Below, one piece after another: positions 36,445-45,306 of a stretch of 64,000 nucleotides of DNA. The translations under genes were made by a program, and so were the position numbers. The notes below the pieces were generated by a model. The model did no database searches and was not told the DNA's origin. It was given only the letters and a program-made list of their open reading frames with translations. The stretch is from MGBC120314 sp051877855 (GTDB taxonomy: Bacteria; Bacillota; Clostridia; Lachnospirales; Lachnospiraceae), in assembly GCA_051877855.1 (NCBI GenBank), contig JBJEJH010000061.1:1-64000 (forward strand), in the 5' to 3' direction. The first letter of the stretch is position 1. The number at the start of each line of letters is the position of its first letter.

Positions 36445-37359
36445 TTATTCCGGTATGTACCCATACAGTTGAAAAAATATTTCTTCCTGATGCTTATAAA
36501 ACGGATAATCATGGGACTCGATTCGAATCGGCGTCATATAATTATCTCCCATTTTAAGTCGCAACACCTTGTCATACTCCACAGGGCAAGGAACCGTAGT
36601 CGCCTCAAAAGGCAATTCCACCAAATCCGTAAACCATTCCTTTGGGAATACAAAATTGGGTTGCCAGATAATACGCCAGATACCGGTCACTTCCTCCGAA
36701 TCCTCCGGTCCATAACTAGACACCAATTTCTCTACCATGGACACAAGCGCCGCCCGAAGTGGTCTGCTATGATCAAGCTTCACGTTCAGCAATTGCTCAA
36801 CTCCTGCAATGTAAGCTTCCTTCTCCTCCTCGGTAGTCTCCGGCAATTCCATGGTATCCATTGCTCCAAGAAGAATATTCGCCAATTCGATCAAAAGGGT
36901 TCTCTCATCTTCATTGCGTGGCAAATAATCCAGAGGAAAAATGTCAATCCCCAAGGCATACGGGCAACCATGGTATCGCTCCATCCGTTCCTTATCCGCC
37001 GATACCATATCCGCATTTACCACCCGCACAATCACCGAATCATATTCCGGTTCAAAATCCGTACACAATAGTTTATATCCCGCAGGTAATTCTGCCGGCG
37101 CATACTTTATAAACTTGTTCAGATTATCTCTGGTCATTCCAATATCTATATCATCATCCCAAGGAATAAAGCCTTTATGCCGCACCGCACCCAGCAAGGT
37201 GCCATAATCTGCGAACCACTTGATATTATGCCGCTCACAGACTTCACGAATCACCTGCATCACCTCAATCTGAGCTGCCCATGCACGTTTCATCATGGAT
37301 GAAACTTCAAACCCTTCACGAATCTCGGTCTGAAAATAATTCTCCGGAAAATTGATCAT
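36445..37359 (-). CDS. LicD family phosphotransferase (copy 3)
   Basis: 304 residues: YGTLLGAVRHKGFIPWDDDI and LGIDIFPLDYLP. It belongs with copy 5 (53116) to a second subtype having SSMMKRAWA/SEMMKRVWA openings, YGCPY before the IDIFPLDY motif and a longer central region. First gene of the operon running down to 29708, 40 nt from a sigma-28-type -10 box. GAGAGGACG precedes the ATG. Confidence 0.88.
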   Translation of the reverse strand: MINFPENYFQTEIREGFEVSSMMKRAWAAQIEVMQVIREVCERHNIKWFADYGTLLGAVRHKGFIPWDDDIDIGMTRDNLNKFIKYAPAELPAGYKLLCTDFEPEYDSVIVRVVNADMVSADKERMERYHGCPYALGIDIFPLDYLPRNEDERTLLIELANILLGAMDTMELPETTEEEKEAYIAGVEQLLNVKLDHSRPLRAALVSMVEKLVSSYGPEDSEEVTGIWRIIWQPNFVFPKEWFTDLVELPFEATTVPCPVEYDKVLRLKMGDNYMTPIRIESHDYPFYKHQEEIFFQLYGYIPE

Positions 37360-37399
37360 ATTCTTTCGTCCTCTCCAAACGGATATACTATTACTTATT

Positions 37400-37427
37400 A
37401 TATCGGCAGATCTTTATAGTACTGTTA
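37400..37427 (-). promoter_or_regulatory. Sigma-28-type promoter of the licD-cgeB operon
   Basis: On the minus strand TAAC (37424-37427), 16 nt, then GCCGATAT (37400-37407), against the motility sigma consensus TAAA-N14-16-GCCGATAT. It lies 40 nt upstream of the 37359 start. The -10 is perfect and the -35 matches 3 of 4. Confidence 0.6.
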
Positions 37428-37471
37428 GTACATGCATCCTCTTTCAAGCAGATTTTTTTGAGTACATAACT

Positions 37472-37909
37472 TTATTGGTTCTTCGTTCCAATCAATACCG
37501 TCTTTCCCTCAAATGCGAATCCATATTTCAAAATTTGTCCCTGATGGATTCCTGAACCGAGTAATTCTCTCTCGTATGCTTTCTTTTCAATTTGTTCCAG
37601 TGCAGATTGCAAGGTCTCTTCCAGTGTTGCTTCTCTCTTTTCATCCCTTACCTTAAATTCAATAATAATTCCTTTATGCCCTTCCTTCTTCGGTCTCATC
37701 ATAACATCATAGCGTCCATACCCGCTCTCCCGATTGGATGTAATCTCATATTCATCACGAAGTTTGACAATAAGACCAAGCACTAATCCATGATAAAATC
37801 TCTCCGGAGCTTTTTCTGACGGTCTTTTCCCTACGTCAAATACACTAATCATATCCAAGGCAACATAATTCATATATTTGTTCACAAGTTCAACGTCACC
37901 ATTTACCAA
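37472..37909 (-). pseudogene. C-terminal PD-(D/E)XK-like part of frameshifted AAA-ATPase gene
   Basis: About 145 residues from an arbitrary TTG; the frame is open up to about 37934. GRYDVMMRPKKEG then GIIIEFKVRD is the nuclease-like core (Asp, Glu-x-Lys) of the PDDEXK_9/DUF1703 tail that normally ends AAA-ATPase-like proteins. The upstream frame (37938-39443) stops in a run AAAAGGG (37942-37948); dropping one base there joins the two halves (Gln-Arg-Val-Asp-Asp). So this is the displaced end of one broken gene, unless sequencing error or slippage explains it. Confidence 0.8.
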
Positions 37910-37937
37910 AGCTTTACAAAATTCATCATATTCATCA

Positions 37938-39443
37938 TCAACCCTTTTGTGTCACCATCTTTTGAAATAATACTTTGGTCTCCTTATTGGTAATTGAAAG
38001 ATCACATTCCGTCATTCCATCAAATCGTACATTATCTGCCTTCAAATATCCCGCCGCCAGAAGCAACGACCAAATGGCGTTCTGATTATAATCCAACTCA
38101 TCAAAAGTTACATTTTCATCTAACACCTTATGAATCTTATCTCCACGTAATAAAATTTCAAACTCTTCTTTAATCCGATTTGAACCATTCATAATCAACC
38201 TACTGGCAAGGCTGTATCCCCCTGTATTGGCCCAAAATAATTGGCACTCTCGACTGGAAATGTAGCAATTAATCGCCCATGGATTATACATATCTGTAAT
38301 CCCACCAAAGGTATACCCGTCATACCATTCTTTTACAGTTTCCAATTCTTCAATATTCTGACATTGTAAACTGTCTTCAACTTCCTGTCTGGTATATCCA
38401 AAAACATCTGCATATTGTTTGGAAGTTGTTGTGTAAATTCTTAGATTATTAATATCCGAAAACAATGATTCTTTGGCTACTCTCGTAATTCCTGTCATTA
38501 ATGCCTTATCAAGATATTGATTACTTTTAAAAGTTGAATTAAAGAGTGCACGAATAAAATCTGTCATCTCTCCCCAGTATCCGGCCAGATATGCTTCCTG
38601 CAATGGCGTATCATATTCATCTAAAAGAATAACCACTTTTTCAAAATAAAACTGATACAATAAATAACAAAGTATGAGTAACGCATTCTTGCACACATCC
38701 GGTTCTCTGTTTTTAAGTCCTTCAACGGTTTTCTGATACAAATCCTTGTCTTCCGTCGATAAAATGTCCTCCTCAAGCAAATATGAATGGGTATTGTATA
38801 AATAAAACAAATATTCACATATAGAATAAACAGCACCTTTTAAGTTATTGGATTTAACCGCAGCAAACGTCATAAAGATAACCGGTCTTGTTCCCTGTAA
38901 TCTACGGTATTTTTCCCACTTCCATATATTTAACTTCTCAAATAAATCCTCACGATTCTTATAACGCGTAGAGAGGAAACATTCAACGGTACTTAACATC
39001 AATGTCTTACCAAATCGTCTTGGCCTGTTTATTAATGTAATCTGAACATCACTCTCCCACCATTCTATAATAAAATGGGTCTTATCCACATACATCATAT
39101 TCCCTTCAATAAAGGTATCAAACTGTTGATAACCAATACCAGGCTTATTCGCAAGATATGGGTTATTCATTAAAATCAGCGCAATCCTCTCCTGATATGT
39201 ATGAAGATACTCTAATTCTTCCTGCAAACGCTTACGCTCTTCAATTAAAGCTAATATCTGTTCCCGTCCCTCTTTCTTTACGTAAACACTAATGGACTTA
39301 CCCTTCTCTGTTCTCTGAAGATACGGTTGCTGTTTCCCTTTAATGTTCTTATACACCAAGGTCCCCTTAGGCAATGCCTTCAATCGTTCTTCAATCTCCT
39401 TCACTCTCCTTGATTGAAAATGATTCTTATCCCCATCCATCAC
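37938..39443 (-). pseudogene. AAA-ATPase-like protein, frameshifted and cut off from its RBS by IS66
   Basis: 501 residues, the N-terminal part of an AAA-ATPase_like/PDDEXK_9 protein. Walker A-like NRPRRFGKTLML, Walker B-like VVILLDEYDTPL and the family motif YVDKTHFI are present. The biological role of the family is not established. Two lesions: a one-base frameshift near 37942-37948 removes the nuclease-like tail, and an IS66 insertion at 39444 has moved the native ribosome site (now 42261-42267) and promoter (42334-42362) 2.8 kb away. The GTG-ATG start itself is kept in the target duplication. Confidence 0.8.
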
Positions 39444-39486
39444 GTAAGCGTCAAATCGCTCGCCCTAAGTTAAAATTAAGCGCCGC

Positions 39487-41124
39487 TTAGTTGCGACGCT
39501 TGCTGTAGCAATCAACAGGCAGATCTTTTGACCATGGCATTAATGGCTCCAGCTGTGATTGTTCTATATTTCCGTTCTCATCAAGTAACTTTGGCAAATC
39601 TGTTAGTAAATGCTTGATGTAGTAATACACATTCAGTTTGTTGGCTCTGGCAGTTTCTGTAATGCTGTAAATGATTGCACTGGCCTGTGCTCCGCGAACA
39701 GTATTGATTGTCATCCAGTTCTTGCGTCCCAGAGTAAAATTTCTCAGAGCACGTTCACTGGCTGAATCGTCGATGGGGATCTCACCATCCGTCAGAAACA
39801 GTTTCAGATACTTCTCCTGATTGATGCTGTAGTGAAGACCATCAGCCGCCTTACCTTTCGGAAGTAATGTTTGGTTTTCGAGGATTTCTTTTACCCACGC
39901 AAAATACTCCTCAACCAGAGGTTTGATTGAGGTCTGTCTCTCTTGCAGACGTTCTTTGGGGGTAAGATCCCGTAAAGCACCTTCAAGATCATATATGGCA
40001 CCAATGCGTATCAGAGCTTTGTATGCAACCGATTCTTTGATTGCTTTCTGGTTTCCCTTGCCGATTGCCTTGATGGCATCTGTAAAATCGCGTCTCGCAT
40101 GAGCCCAGCAATTCGCATTTTCCAAATGTTCCAGTTCGCGGGCAATCTTGTGATACTGGGCAAGACCGTCGGTAACCAGGATTCCCTTAAAGTTCTTGTA
40201 ATACTCTCTGGGATGATCACTGTGGCGTGTTTTCTGGTATTCATACACAATGATCTTTGGATCCGGACTCAGCTCACCGGTCAGATGCACCCACATGTAG
40301 CTTTTGCTGCCGGCAGGACGCTCATCATGGATTACTTCCACGGTAGTTTCATCACATTGGTTGACATGTGCCTGCAGCTGTCTTGCTTTCATGTAATCAT
40401 AAACAGGTGTAAAATACCTTTCTGCCGACCATACAGTCCAGTTGGACATAGTCTGCTTGGATAAGTGCAGCCCGTTTGCATCAAAGTCTCTGGAAATACG
40501 GTCAATAGGCATACTGTTTACATACTTTGAATTGATGATTGCAGCTTCAAGGGATGCGGTTGCAATACTTCCCTTGAACAGTGTTTTGGGATGGTCTCCA
40601 CGTAGAAATTCATCCTGATGTAGTCCATCCGTTCCAACATACACCTTGATGATGTGTTTTTCGGCAATCCATTTGGCTGGTTCAAAGCGCAGCTGCCAGT
40701 AGATTTCATCCGGCATGGTCTTCCAGTTTCCTTCGCCAAAAGTGGCATCGAGAGTACCTCTGGATACATCATGGGGAATCTCTTCCTGTGGGAAATCCTT
40801 TAAGTCTTCTTCACGCTGTCCTTTTTTCTTAGGCTTACGGGGTTTCTTAAGGCGTTCATCGATGACATCTTCGATACCCGGTTCTTCTGCAGTTTCATCA
40901 CAGAATGCCTCTGCCTCATTAAAGAAAGACATCTGTCCGGCTATTTCGCTCAGCTTTTCAGTGCTTCGCCCGAACTTCTGCTGATTGGCAAGACGAATCT
41001 GTTCTATCAGATTTTCATAGTCGTGCTCCAGTTTATCCAGACGGTCCTGCATCTGGCAGATGACATCGTTTTTGCTCTGATGATCCATCTTATTCAGTTC
41101 GTCCGGTGTAAATTTCCTGCACAT
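39487..41124 (-). CDS. tnpC: IS66 family transposase TnpC
   Basis: DDE transposase of IS66, 545 residues from the ATG at 41122-41124 (AAAGGA 8 nt upstream; the frame is open to 41175). The catalytic acids are visible in QCDETTVEV, ILVTDGLAQYH and SASERALRNF. An N-terminal coiled-coil region (about 20-55) precedes the core. Ends 43 nt inside the left inverted repeat's outer edge. Confidence 0.95.
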   Translation of the reverse strand: MCRKFTPDELNKMDHQSKNDVICQMQDRLDKLEHDYENLIEQIRLANQQKFGRSTEKLSEIAGQMSFFNEAEAFCDETAEEPGIEDVIDERLKKPRKPKKKGQREEDLKDFPQEEIPHDVSRGTLDATFGEGNWKTMPDEIYWQLRFEPAKWIAEKHIIKVYVGTDGLHQDEFLRGDHPKTLFKGSIATASLEAAIINSKYVNSMPIDRISRDFDANGLHLSKQTMSNWTVWSAERYFTPVYDYMKARQLQAHVNQCDETTVEVIHDERPAGSKSYMWVHLTGELSPDPKIIVYEYQKTRHSDHPREYYKNFKGILVTDGLAQYHKIARELEHLENANCWAHARRDFTDAIKAIGKGNQKAIKESVAYKALIRIGAIYDLEGALRDLTPKERLQERQTSIKPLVEEYFAWVKEILENQTLLPKGKAADGLHYSINQEKYLKLFLTDGEIPIDDSASERALRNFTLGRKNWMTINTVRGAQASAIIYSITETARANKLNVYYYIKHLLTDLPKLLDENGNIEQSQLEPLMPWSKDLPVDCYSKRRN

Positions 41125-41175
41125 ACATTTCGTCCTTTCTGCACTGATTACTGTATTATTATAGCAAAAAAGCAT

Positions 41176-41403
41176 ATAAAAAGCGAATTGCCCGGAGGCT
41201 GGATTTCGTCATTTTGCTACCTGCTCCGGCTTTGCAGAAGCTATTTACAGAGCATGGAAATATAGAGTTTTCAAGGTTCATTTTCTTATTTAGGAAGGCA
41301 TATATGCCATTCCTGTTCCCCCTATGCGGCATTGAAATATGCCGGCCGAGGGTCAATATATATGTGCAAAATAGAAGAAAAATTTCTCTGTTTTGCACAA
41401 TCA
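41176..41403 (-). other. Spacer between tnpB and tnpC of the IS66 element
   Basis: 228 nt in a place where IS66 elements usually have little or no gap. An 81-codon frame (41159-41404) starts with an ATG overlapping the tnpB stop as TGATG, a layout that allows coupled translation. Its product has no recognisable motif and runs into the tnpC region, so coding is doubtful. Confidence 0.3.
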
Positions 41404-41760
41404 TCAGGAGATTCTGTGTGGCTCTACATCCTTTATTTTAGGTTCCAGAGGATTCAGTCCGAGCATCAGATAGTGGAACTGTTCCTCTGTCAGTTCAGCC
41501 GCTTCCTGTGTTGTCCTTGGCCAGGATAACCTGCCATCCTCAAAACGTTTGTATAAAAGCAGGAATCCGGTACCCATCCACAGCAGCCCTTTTATACGAT
41601 CGGAACGCTGACCGCAGAATAGAAACAAGGTTCCTTTTTCAAAGGGATTCTGCTTGTATTTGTCACCAATAATCATGGCAAGACCATCGATCCCTTTTCT
41701 AAGATCAACCGTGCCGCACGCCAGGACTACCTTACGGATACCTGCAACATCTTCAAGCAT
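41404..41760 (-). CDS. tnpB: IS66 accessory protein TnpB
   Basis: 118 residues, IS66 Orf2 type. The family hallmarks VVLACGTVDLRKGIDGLA, LFLFCGQRSDRIKGLLW and FEDGRLSWPR are present. Required with TnpA and TnpC for IS66 transposition. Its start overlaps the end of tnpA by 8 nt. Confidence 0.96.
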   Translation of the reverse strand: MLEDVAGIRKVVLACGTVDLRKGIDGLAMIIGDKYKQNPFEKGTLFLFCGQRSDRIKGLLWMGTGFLLLYKRFEDGRLSWPRTTQEAAELTEEQFHYLMLGLNPLEPKIKDVEPHRIS

Positions 41761-42151
41761 GGGACACCTCCCGAAGAATACGTGAAAGCAGGCTGTCAGA
41801 TACTTCGTTTGTTAAGGCTATCGTCATATCTGCATTCTTAATAATGGCTACAGGTCTGATAGCTTCAACGTTAGGTTCTTCTGTTACTTTAGGAATGCCT
41901 GTTGTTCTCCGGTCTGGGATAGAGACTTCTGCAAAAGAAATATCACTTCCATCGGATACCTCTGTGGATGGCAGATGCATTTGAGCATATGCCTGTTTCC
42001 TGAACTTGCGAAGCCAGTAGTAATACGCCTTTTCTTTGATACCATTGTCAGACAGCCACTGTTTGACAGTTGTGCCTTCCGGACGGTTTTGGCATTGAGT
42101 AACAATCTCAAGCCACTGTGCGCCACGGACATTATGTGTGATTTGATCCAT
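41753..42151 (-). CDS. tnpA: IS66 accessory protein TnpA
   Basis: 132 residues, IS66 OrfA type, with an HTH-like N-terminus (GTTVKQWLSDNGIKEKAYYY followed by WLRKFRK). AGGAGG lies 7 nt before the ATG. First gene of the element, 76 nt from the right inverted repeat. Confidence 0.93.
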   Translation of the reverse strand: MDQITHNVRGAQWLEIVTQCQNRPEGTTVKQWLSDNGIKEKAYYYWLRKFRKQAYAQMHLPSTEVSDGSDISFAEVSIPDRRTTGIPKVTEEPNVEAIRPVAIIKNADMTIALTNEVSDSLLSRILREVSHA

Positions 42152-42260
42152 GCTGGTTCCTCCTCTAAAAAACTACTAGTTTTTTCGTGTCTTTTAGAGT
42201 GTCGCATAAAAATGCTAATTATCCAAGGCGAGCGATTTGACGCTTACTCCATCACTCATA

Positions 42261-42267
42261 CCTCCTT
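42261..42267 (-). promoter_or_regulatory. Orphaned ribosome binding site of the interrupted AAA-ATPase gene
   Basis: AAGGAGG on the minus strand, 5 nt before the GTG of the right-hand target duplication. After it the sequence now reads GTG-ATG-GAG-TAA, stopping as soon as the IS begins. Confidence 0.8.
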
Positions 42268-42333
42268 GCAATAGAATATCCAAAGCATTATACCTATGCA
42301 AATAACCACCCGATAACCAATCATTATGATTAT

Positions 42334-42362
42334 ATTATAATAACGCATAAATATAATGTCAA
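42334..42362 (-). promoter_or_regulatory. Consensus sigma-A promoter of the interrupted AAA-ATPase gene
   Basis: On the minus strand TTGACA (42357-42362), 17 nt, TATAAT (42334-42339), a perfect match in both hexamers and spacing. It lies about 80 nt upstream of the original start and now reads into the IS66. Confidence 0.85.
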
Positions 42363-42398
42363 TATTAATGAATTATTTTTATAGTTGTTTTCTTAGAC

Positions 42399-42442
42399 AA
42401 AGAAAGGCACTTCCGGTTCATTCACCGGAAGTGCCTTTCTTT
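42399..42442 (-). terminator. Terminator of the 51498-42455 glycan operon
   Basis: A 19-bp perfect stem (42399-42417 with 42424-42442), 6-nt loop. On the minus strand the right side of the stem ends in a U-rich stretch. It closes the operon and shields the AAA-ATPase promoter. Confidence 0.85.
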
Positions 42443-42454
42443 ATTCTCAATCTT

Positions 42455-42931
42455 TTATTTTCCGCAGTCCCGAATCCACTCAATAAATTCACGAACAGCA
42501 CCACGTCCGCCATCGGACTGACTTACAAATTCACATATCTCTTTGATTTCCTTCACTGCATTTGCCGGACAACCACGTAATCCGACGATTTTCATAACTT
42601 CAAAATCATTTAAATCATCCCCAATATAGGCTACCTCATCAAAGCAAAGTCCAAGTTCTTCCACCATCTTAGCAAGTGCAGACACCTTGTCCTGACAGTT
42701 CTGAACCAGATAATTGATATGCAATTCCTCACAACGCCTCTTTAGGATTTCGGATTGCCTTCCGGTAATAATTGCCGGCGTAATCCCCAATTGAGGAATA
42801 ATATTCTGGATTCCATATCCATCTTTGCAGCTGAAACGTTTCATCACTTCACCATGTTCACCGATAAAGATACTACCATCGGTTAAGGTGCCGTCCACGT
42901 CCATTACGAATAGTTTGATCTTAAACTCCAT
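42455..42931 (-). CDS. KdsC-like HAD phosphatase
   Basis: 158 residues, the compact HAD type of 3-deoxy-octulosonate-8-phosphate phosphatases: DVDGTLTDG, AIITGRQSEI and YIGDDLNDFEVM. No kdsA, neuB or other ulosonate synthase is in the window, so the true substrate may be another small phosphate made for this island. AAGGAG precedes the ATG; 9 nt after tagD. Last gene of the operon. Confidence 0.85.
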   Translation of the reverse strand: MEFKIKLFVMDVDGTLTDGSIFIGEHGEVMKRFSCKDGYGIQNIIPQLGITPAIITGRQSEILKRRCEELHINYLVQNCQDKVSALAKMVEELGLCFDEVAYIGDDLNDFEVMKIVGLRGCPANAVKEIKEICEFVSQSDGGRGAVREFIEWIRDCGK

Positions 42932-42940
42932 GATGTCTCC

Positions 42941-43333
42941 TTACTCTTTCAAATCATTCTTTATCTGTGTTGAGCTTATTTCCGGAGTCCTTTCTAAATA
43001 AACAACTTCAACGCCTTCTTCTTTTAGGAAATCAAACTTTCCTTTCCAATCATCCCCCATAACAAATGTATCAATATGATACTCGTGCATATCCGTTCTT
43101 TTCTGCTCCCAGTTTTCCTCCGGAATAACCAGATCAACGTAACGCACAGCCTCAAGTAATGACTTACGTTGTTCGTAACTAAAATAACATTTTTTTTGTT
43201 TTTGATTCCAGTTAAAATCATCCGTTGAGAGAGCCACAATTAAATAATCGCCACGTTCTTTTGCTCTTCGCAGCAAATTAATATGTCCATAATGCAATAA
43301 GTCAAATGTTCCATATGTAATTACTCTTCTCAT
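42941..43333 (-). CDS. tagD: Glycerol-3-phosphate cytidylyltransferase-like protein
   Basis: 130 residues, full TagD length. YGTFDLLHYGHINLLRRA holds the HxGH nucleotide-binding motif and ERTPEISSTQI the family's RTxGISTT-like motif. Predicted to form a CDP-activated polyol or amino-alcohol from CTP. Set between a LicD gene and a phosphatase, it could supply the donor for the LicD enzymes. A variant fused to an oxidoreductase lies at 51770. Confidence 0.88.
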   Translation of the reverse strand: MRRVITYGTFDLLHYGHINLLRRAKERGDYLIVALSTDDFNWNQKQKKCYFSYEQRKSLLEAVRYVDLVIPEENWEQKRTDMHEYHIDTFVMGDDWKGKFDFLKEEGVEVVYLERTPEISSTQIKNDLKE

Positions 43334-43342
43334 GTTTTTCCC

Positions 43343-44170
43343 CTATCTTCCTAAATCATAATACGACAATGGGCTACTTGCTTTCTGCTTATCAGCTGGT
43401 GGCGGTGTCATATAATCATCGCCAAAAGAATATCGCAAAAATCCATCCCAATCTTTAGGCGCCATGAACAATTTCCCCTCAAATTCCAAATCAATCAGAT
43501 CCGTAAAATATTCCATCTTGAAGCCATTGACATCTTTTGGTGCATGCCAGCCAATACATCCTACTTTATCACAATTCTTCTCATTATACTTTTTAGCCAA
43601 CGATTCAACTTTATTATAAATAAACGATCTTGGTATAATACACACTAAACTCCAAAACAGTCTTTCATATAATTTTTCTTTAGAATATCTTGCAGCTCTT
43701 GCATATAATACTTTTCTACAGAACTGAGCTGTTTTACTATGCTTTTTCAATTCATTTGGTTCAGAAGGAACACCGTCACAAGGAAATATATCAATAAACA
43801 CGCCATCTTTCATTCCCATCTTTTCCTGTCCAACACGAACAGCACGAGTTCCTTTCATACGAACCTTGCTGTAAATCCATGGATATTGGGGATCATTACG
43901 ATAATTCTGAAAGAAGATATTTTCTGCCAGTTCATCATTGGCAATCTTACAAAATTTTTCATACTCGCTCCGAAGCATACGGATATCAATATCATCATCC
44001 CATGGAATAAATCCACCATGTCTAATTGCACCAAGCAAGGTTCCCGCATCCATTATGTATTTTATATTGTTCTTTCTACATACTCTGTCAAACTCTTCAA
44101 ATATTTCCAATTGAATTAATTGCATCTTTCTAAGTTCTTCAGGTGTCATTACTTTTTGTGTATATTTCAT
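43343..44170 (-). CDS. LicD family phosphotransferase (copy 4)
   Basis: 275 residues, the shortest of the five. Core DAGTLLGAIRHGGFIPWDDD and GVFIDIFPCD. It forms a third subtype (VRMKGTRAV, closing YMTPPP). AGAGGA precedes the ATG. 9-13 nt spacing to tagD and the upstream GT4 gene, so probably translated with them. Confidence 0.88.
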   Translation of the reverse strand: MKYTQKVMTPEELRKMQLIQLEIFEEFDRVCRKNNIKYIMDAGTLLGAIRHGGFIPWDDDIDIRMLRSEYEKFCKIANDELAENIFFQNYRNDPQYPWIYSKVRMKGTRAVRVGQEKMGMKDGVFIDIFPCDGVPSEPNELKKHSKTAQFCRKVLYARAARYSKEKLYERLFWSLVCIIPRSFIYNKVESLAKKYNEKNCDKVGCIGWHAPKDVNGFKMEYFTDLIDLEFEGKLFMAPKDWDGFLRYSFGDDYMTPPPADKQKASSPLSYYDLGR

Positions 44171-44183
44171 TGTTATCCTCTTT

Positions 44184-45278
44184 CTAACATTCCATCATAC
44201 AATCCAATAATTCTTCTATCTTTTGAATATATGCATTCAGTGAAAATCTTTGTGCTGACTGTCTACATTTTTCTCCAATATCTTCTACTTTAAGGTATTT
44301 TATAAAAGCATCTATTGCTTCATCATCAGTATTAATTACAGTTCCACATTCTCCCCCATTTGATAGCATCTCTGCGGCTCCAATCCTTGGTGCAACAAAA
44401 GGTTTTCCTAATACTAACCCCTCTAACATCGCCAAACCAAACCCTTCTGATTTTGACATCATAGACACCACTTTGCATTGTTTAATAATGGGAAATGGAT
44501 TGTCATGGTATCCTAACAAATGAACCCTATCGTCAATCCTTAATTCCTTGCTTCTAGCAATTACATCATTTGCTAAAACTCCATAACCAAGATAATATAA
44601 ATGACAATCCTCACCTCTATTTAATATACCATTAAATATTTCTAATAGTCTAATAGGATTTTTATTATCATCAAGTCTTCCAATTGCAAGAATAGAATTT
44701 TCTTCAATTTTTATTGAACAGTTCTCTCTACTTTTTTGCAAAATTTTATCAATGTCTATTCCATTATATATTACATTTATTTTTTCGGCATACTCTGGAT
44801 ACAAATCAATAATTGATTTTTTCGTAATGTCACTAATTGCTACAATCTTATTAGCTTTTTTTAAAGCCTCTCTTTGCAACTCTTTTTCTTCAAACATATT
44901 ATTTTCATTTAAATCATATATATCTCCATGAATCCATGCAATATTCTTATTACCTTTAGGCAACAAAAAGCTTGGTTTTAAGTAATTGAAAGAAATATAA
45001 ATATCGTAATCATTTGGAATGTAATCATAAATAACTTTGTCCCATTCATGATATACATAATACATTCTTTCTTTTCGATCAATTGCATTAGCCTCAACGT
45101 AATATGGATAAATCATAACATTGGGATTTGTCGGTTCCTTCTTAATATTATCATGTATTATTTCCATAATTCCAATTTGATATTTGTTTTTATCAAGATT
45201 ATTAACAATCGAAGTTAAGAGCGATTCCGCACCGCCACCTTTTGAAAAACAATTAATTATAAAAAAGACTTTAGTCAT
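44184..45278 (-). CDS. GT4 family glycosyltransferase
   Basis: 364 residues, GT-B fold. GGGAESLLTSIVNNL at the N-terminus, NVIYNGIDIDKI in the linker, AIGRLDDNKNP at the start of the donor-binding half and SEGFGLAMLEGL as the glutamate motif. Cytoplasmic retaining transferase; sugar unknown. Composition is clearly AT-richer than the genes outside this operon. Confidence 0.88.
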   Translation of the reverse strand: MTKVFFIINCFSKGGGAESLLTSIVNNLDKNKYQIGIMEIIHDNIKKEPTNPNVMIYPYYVEANAIDRKERMYYVYHEWDKVIYDYIPNDYDIYISFNYLKPSFLLPKGNKNIAWIHGDIYDLNENNMFEEKELQREALKKANKIVAISDITKKSIIDLYPEYAEKINVIYNGIDIDKILQKSRENCSIKIEENSILAIGRLDDNKNPIRLLEIFNGILNRGEDCHLYYLGYGVLANDVIARSKELRIDDRVHLLGYHDNPFPIIKQCKVVSMMSKSEGFGLAMLEGLVLGKPFVAPRIGAAEMLSNGGECGTVINTDDEAIDAFIKYLKVEDIGEKCRQSAQRFSLNAYIQKIEELLDCMMEC

Positions 45279-45306
45279 AATTCTTTCCCTTTTTAAAGTT
45301 TTATTG

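Larger units (their letters stand above)
39444..42247 (-). mobile_element. IS66-family insertion sequence, complete, 2804 bp
   Basis: Ends are perfect 21-bp inverted repeats beginning GTAAGCGTCAAATCGC (39444-39464 and 42227-42247); IS66 elements characteristically begin GTAA. It carries tnpA, tnpB and tnpC in that order on the minus strand, all with intact frames, so it may be active. A perfect 8-bp target duplication argues for a simple, fairly recent insertion. The host's consensus promoter upstream reads into the element and could boost transposase expression. Confidence 0.96.
39436..42255. repeat. 8-bp target site duplication flanking IS66
   Basis: TCCATCAC occurs at 39436-39443 and again at 42248-42255, immediately outside the two ends of the element. 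Eight bp is the duplication length typical of IS66. Confidence 0.95.
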
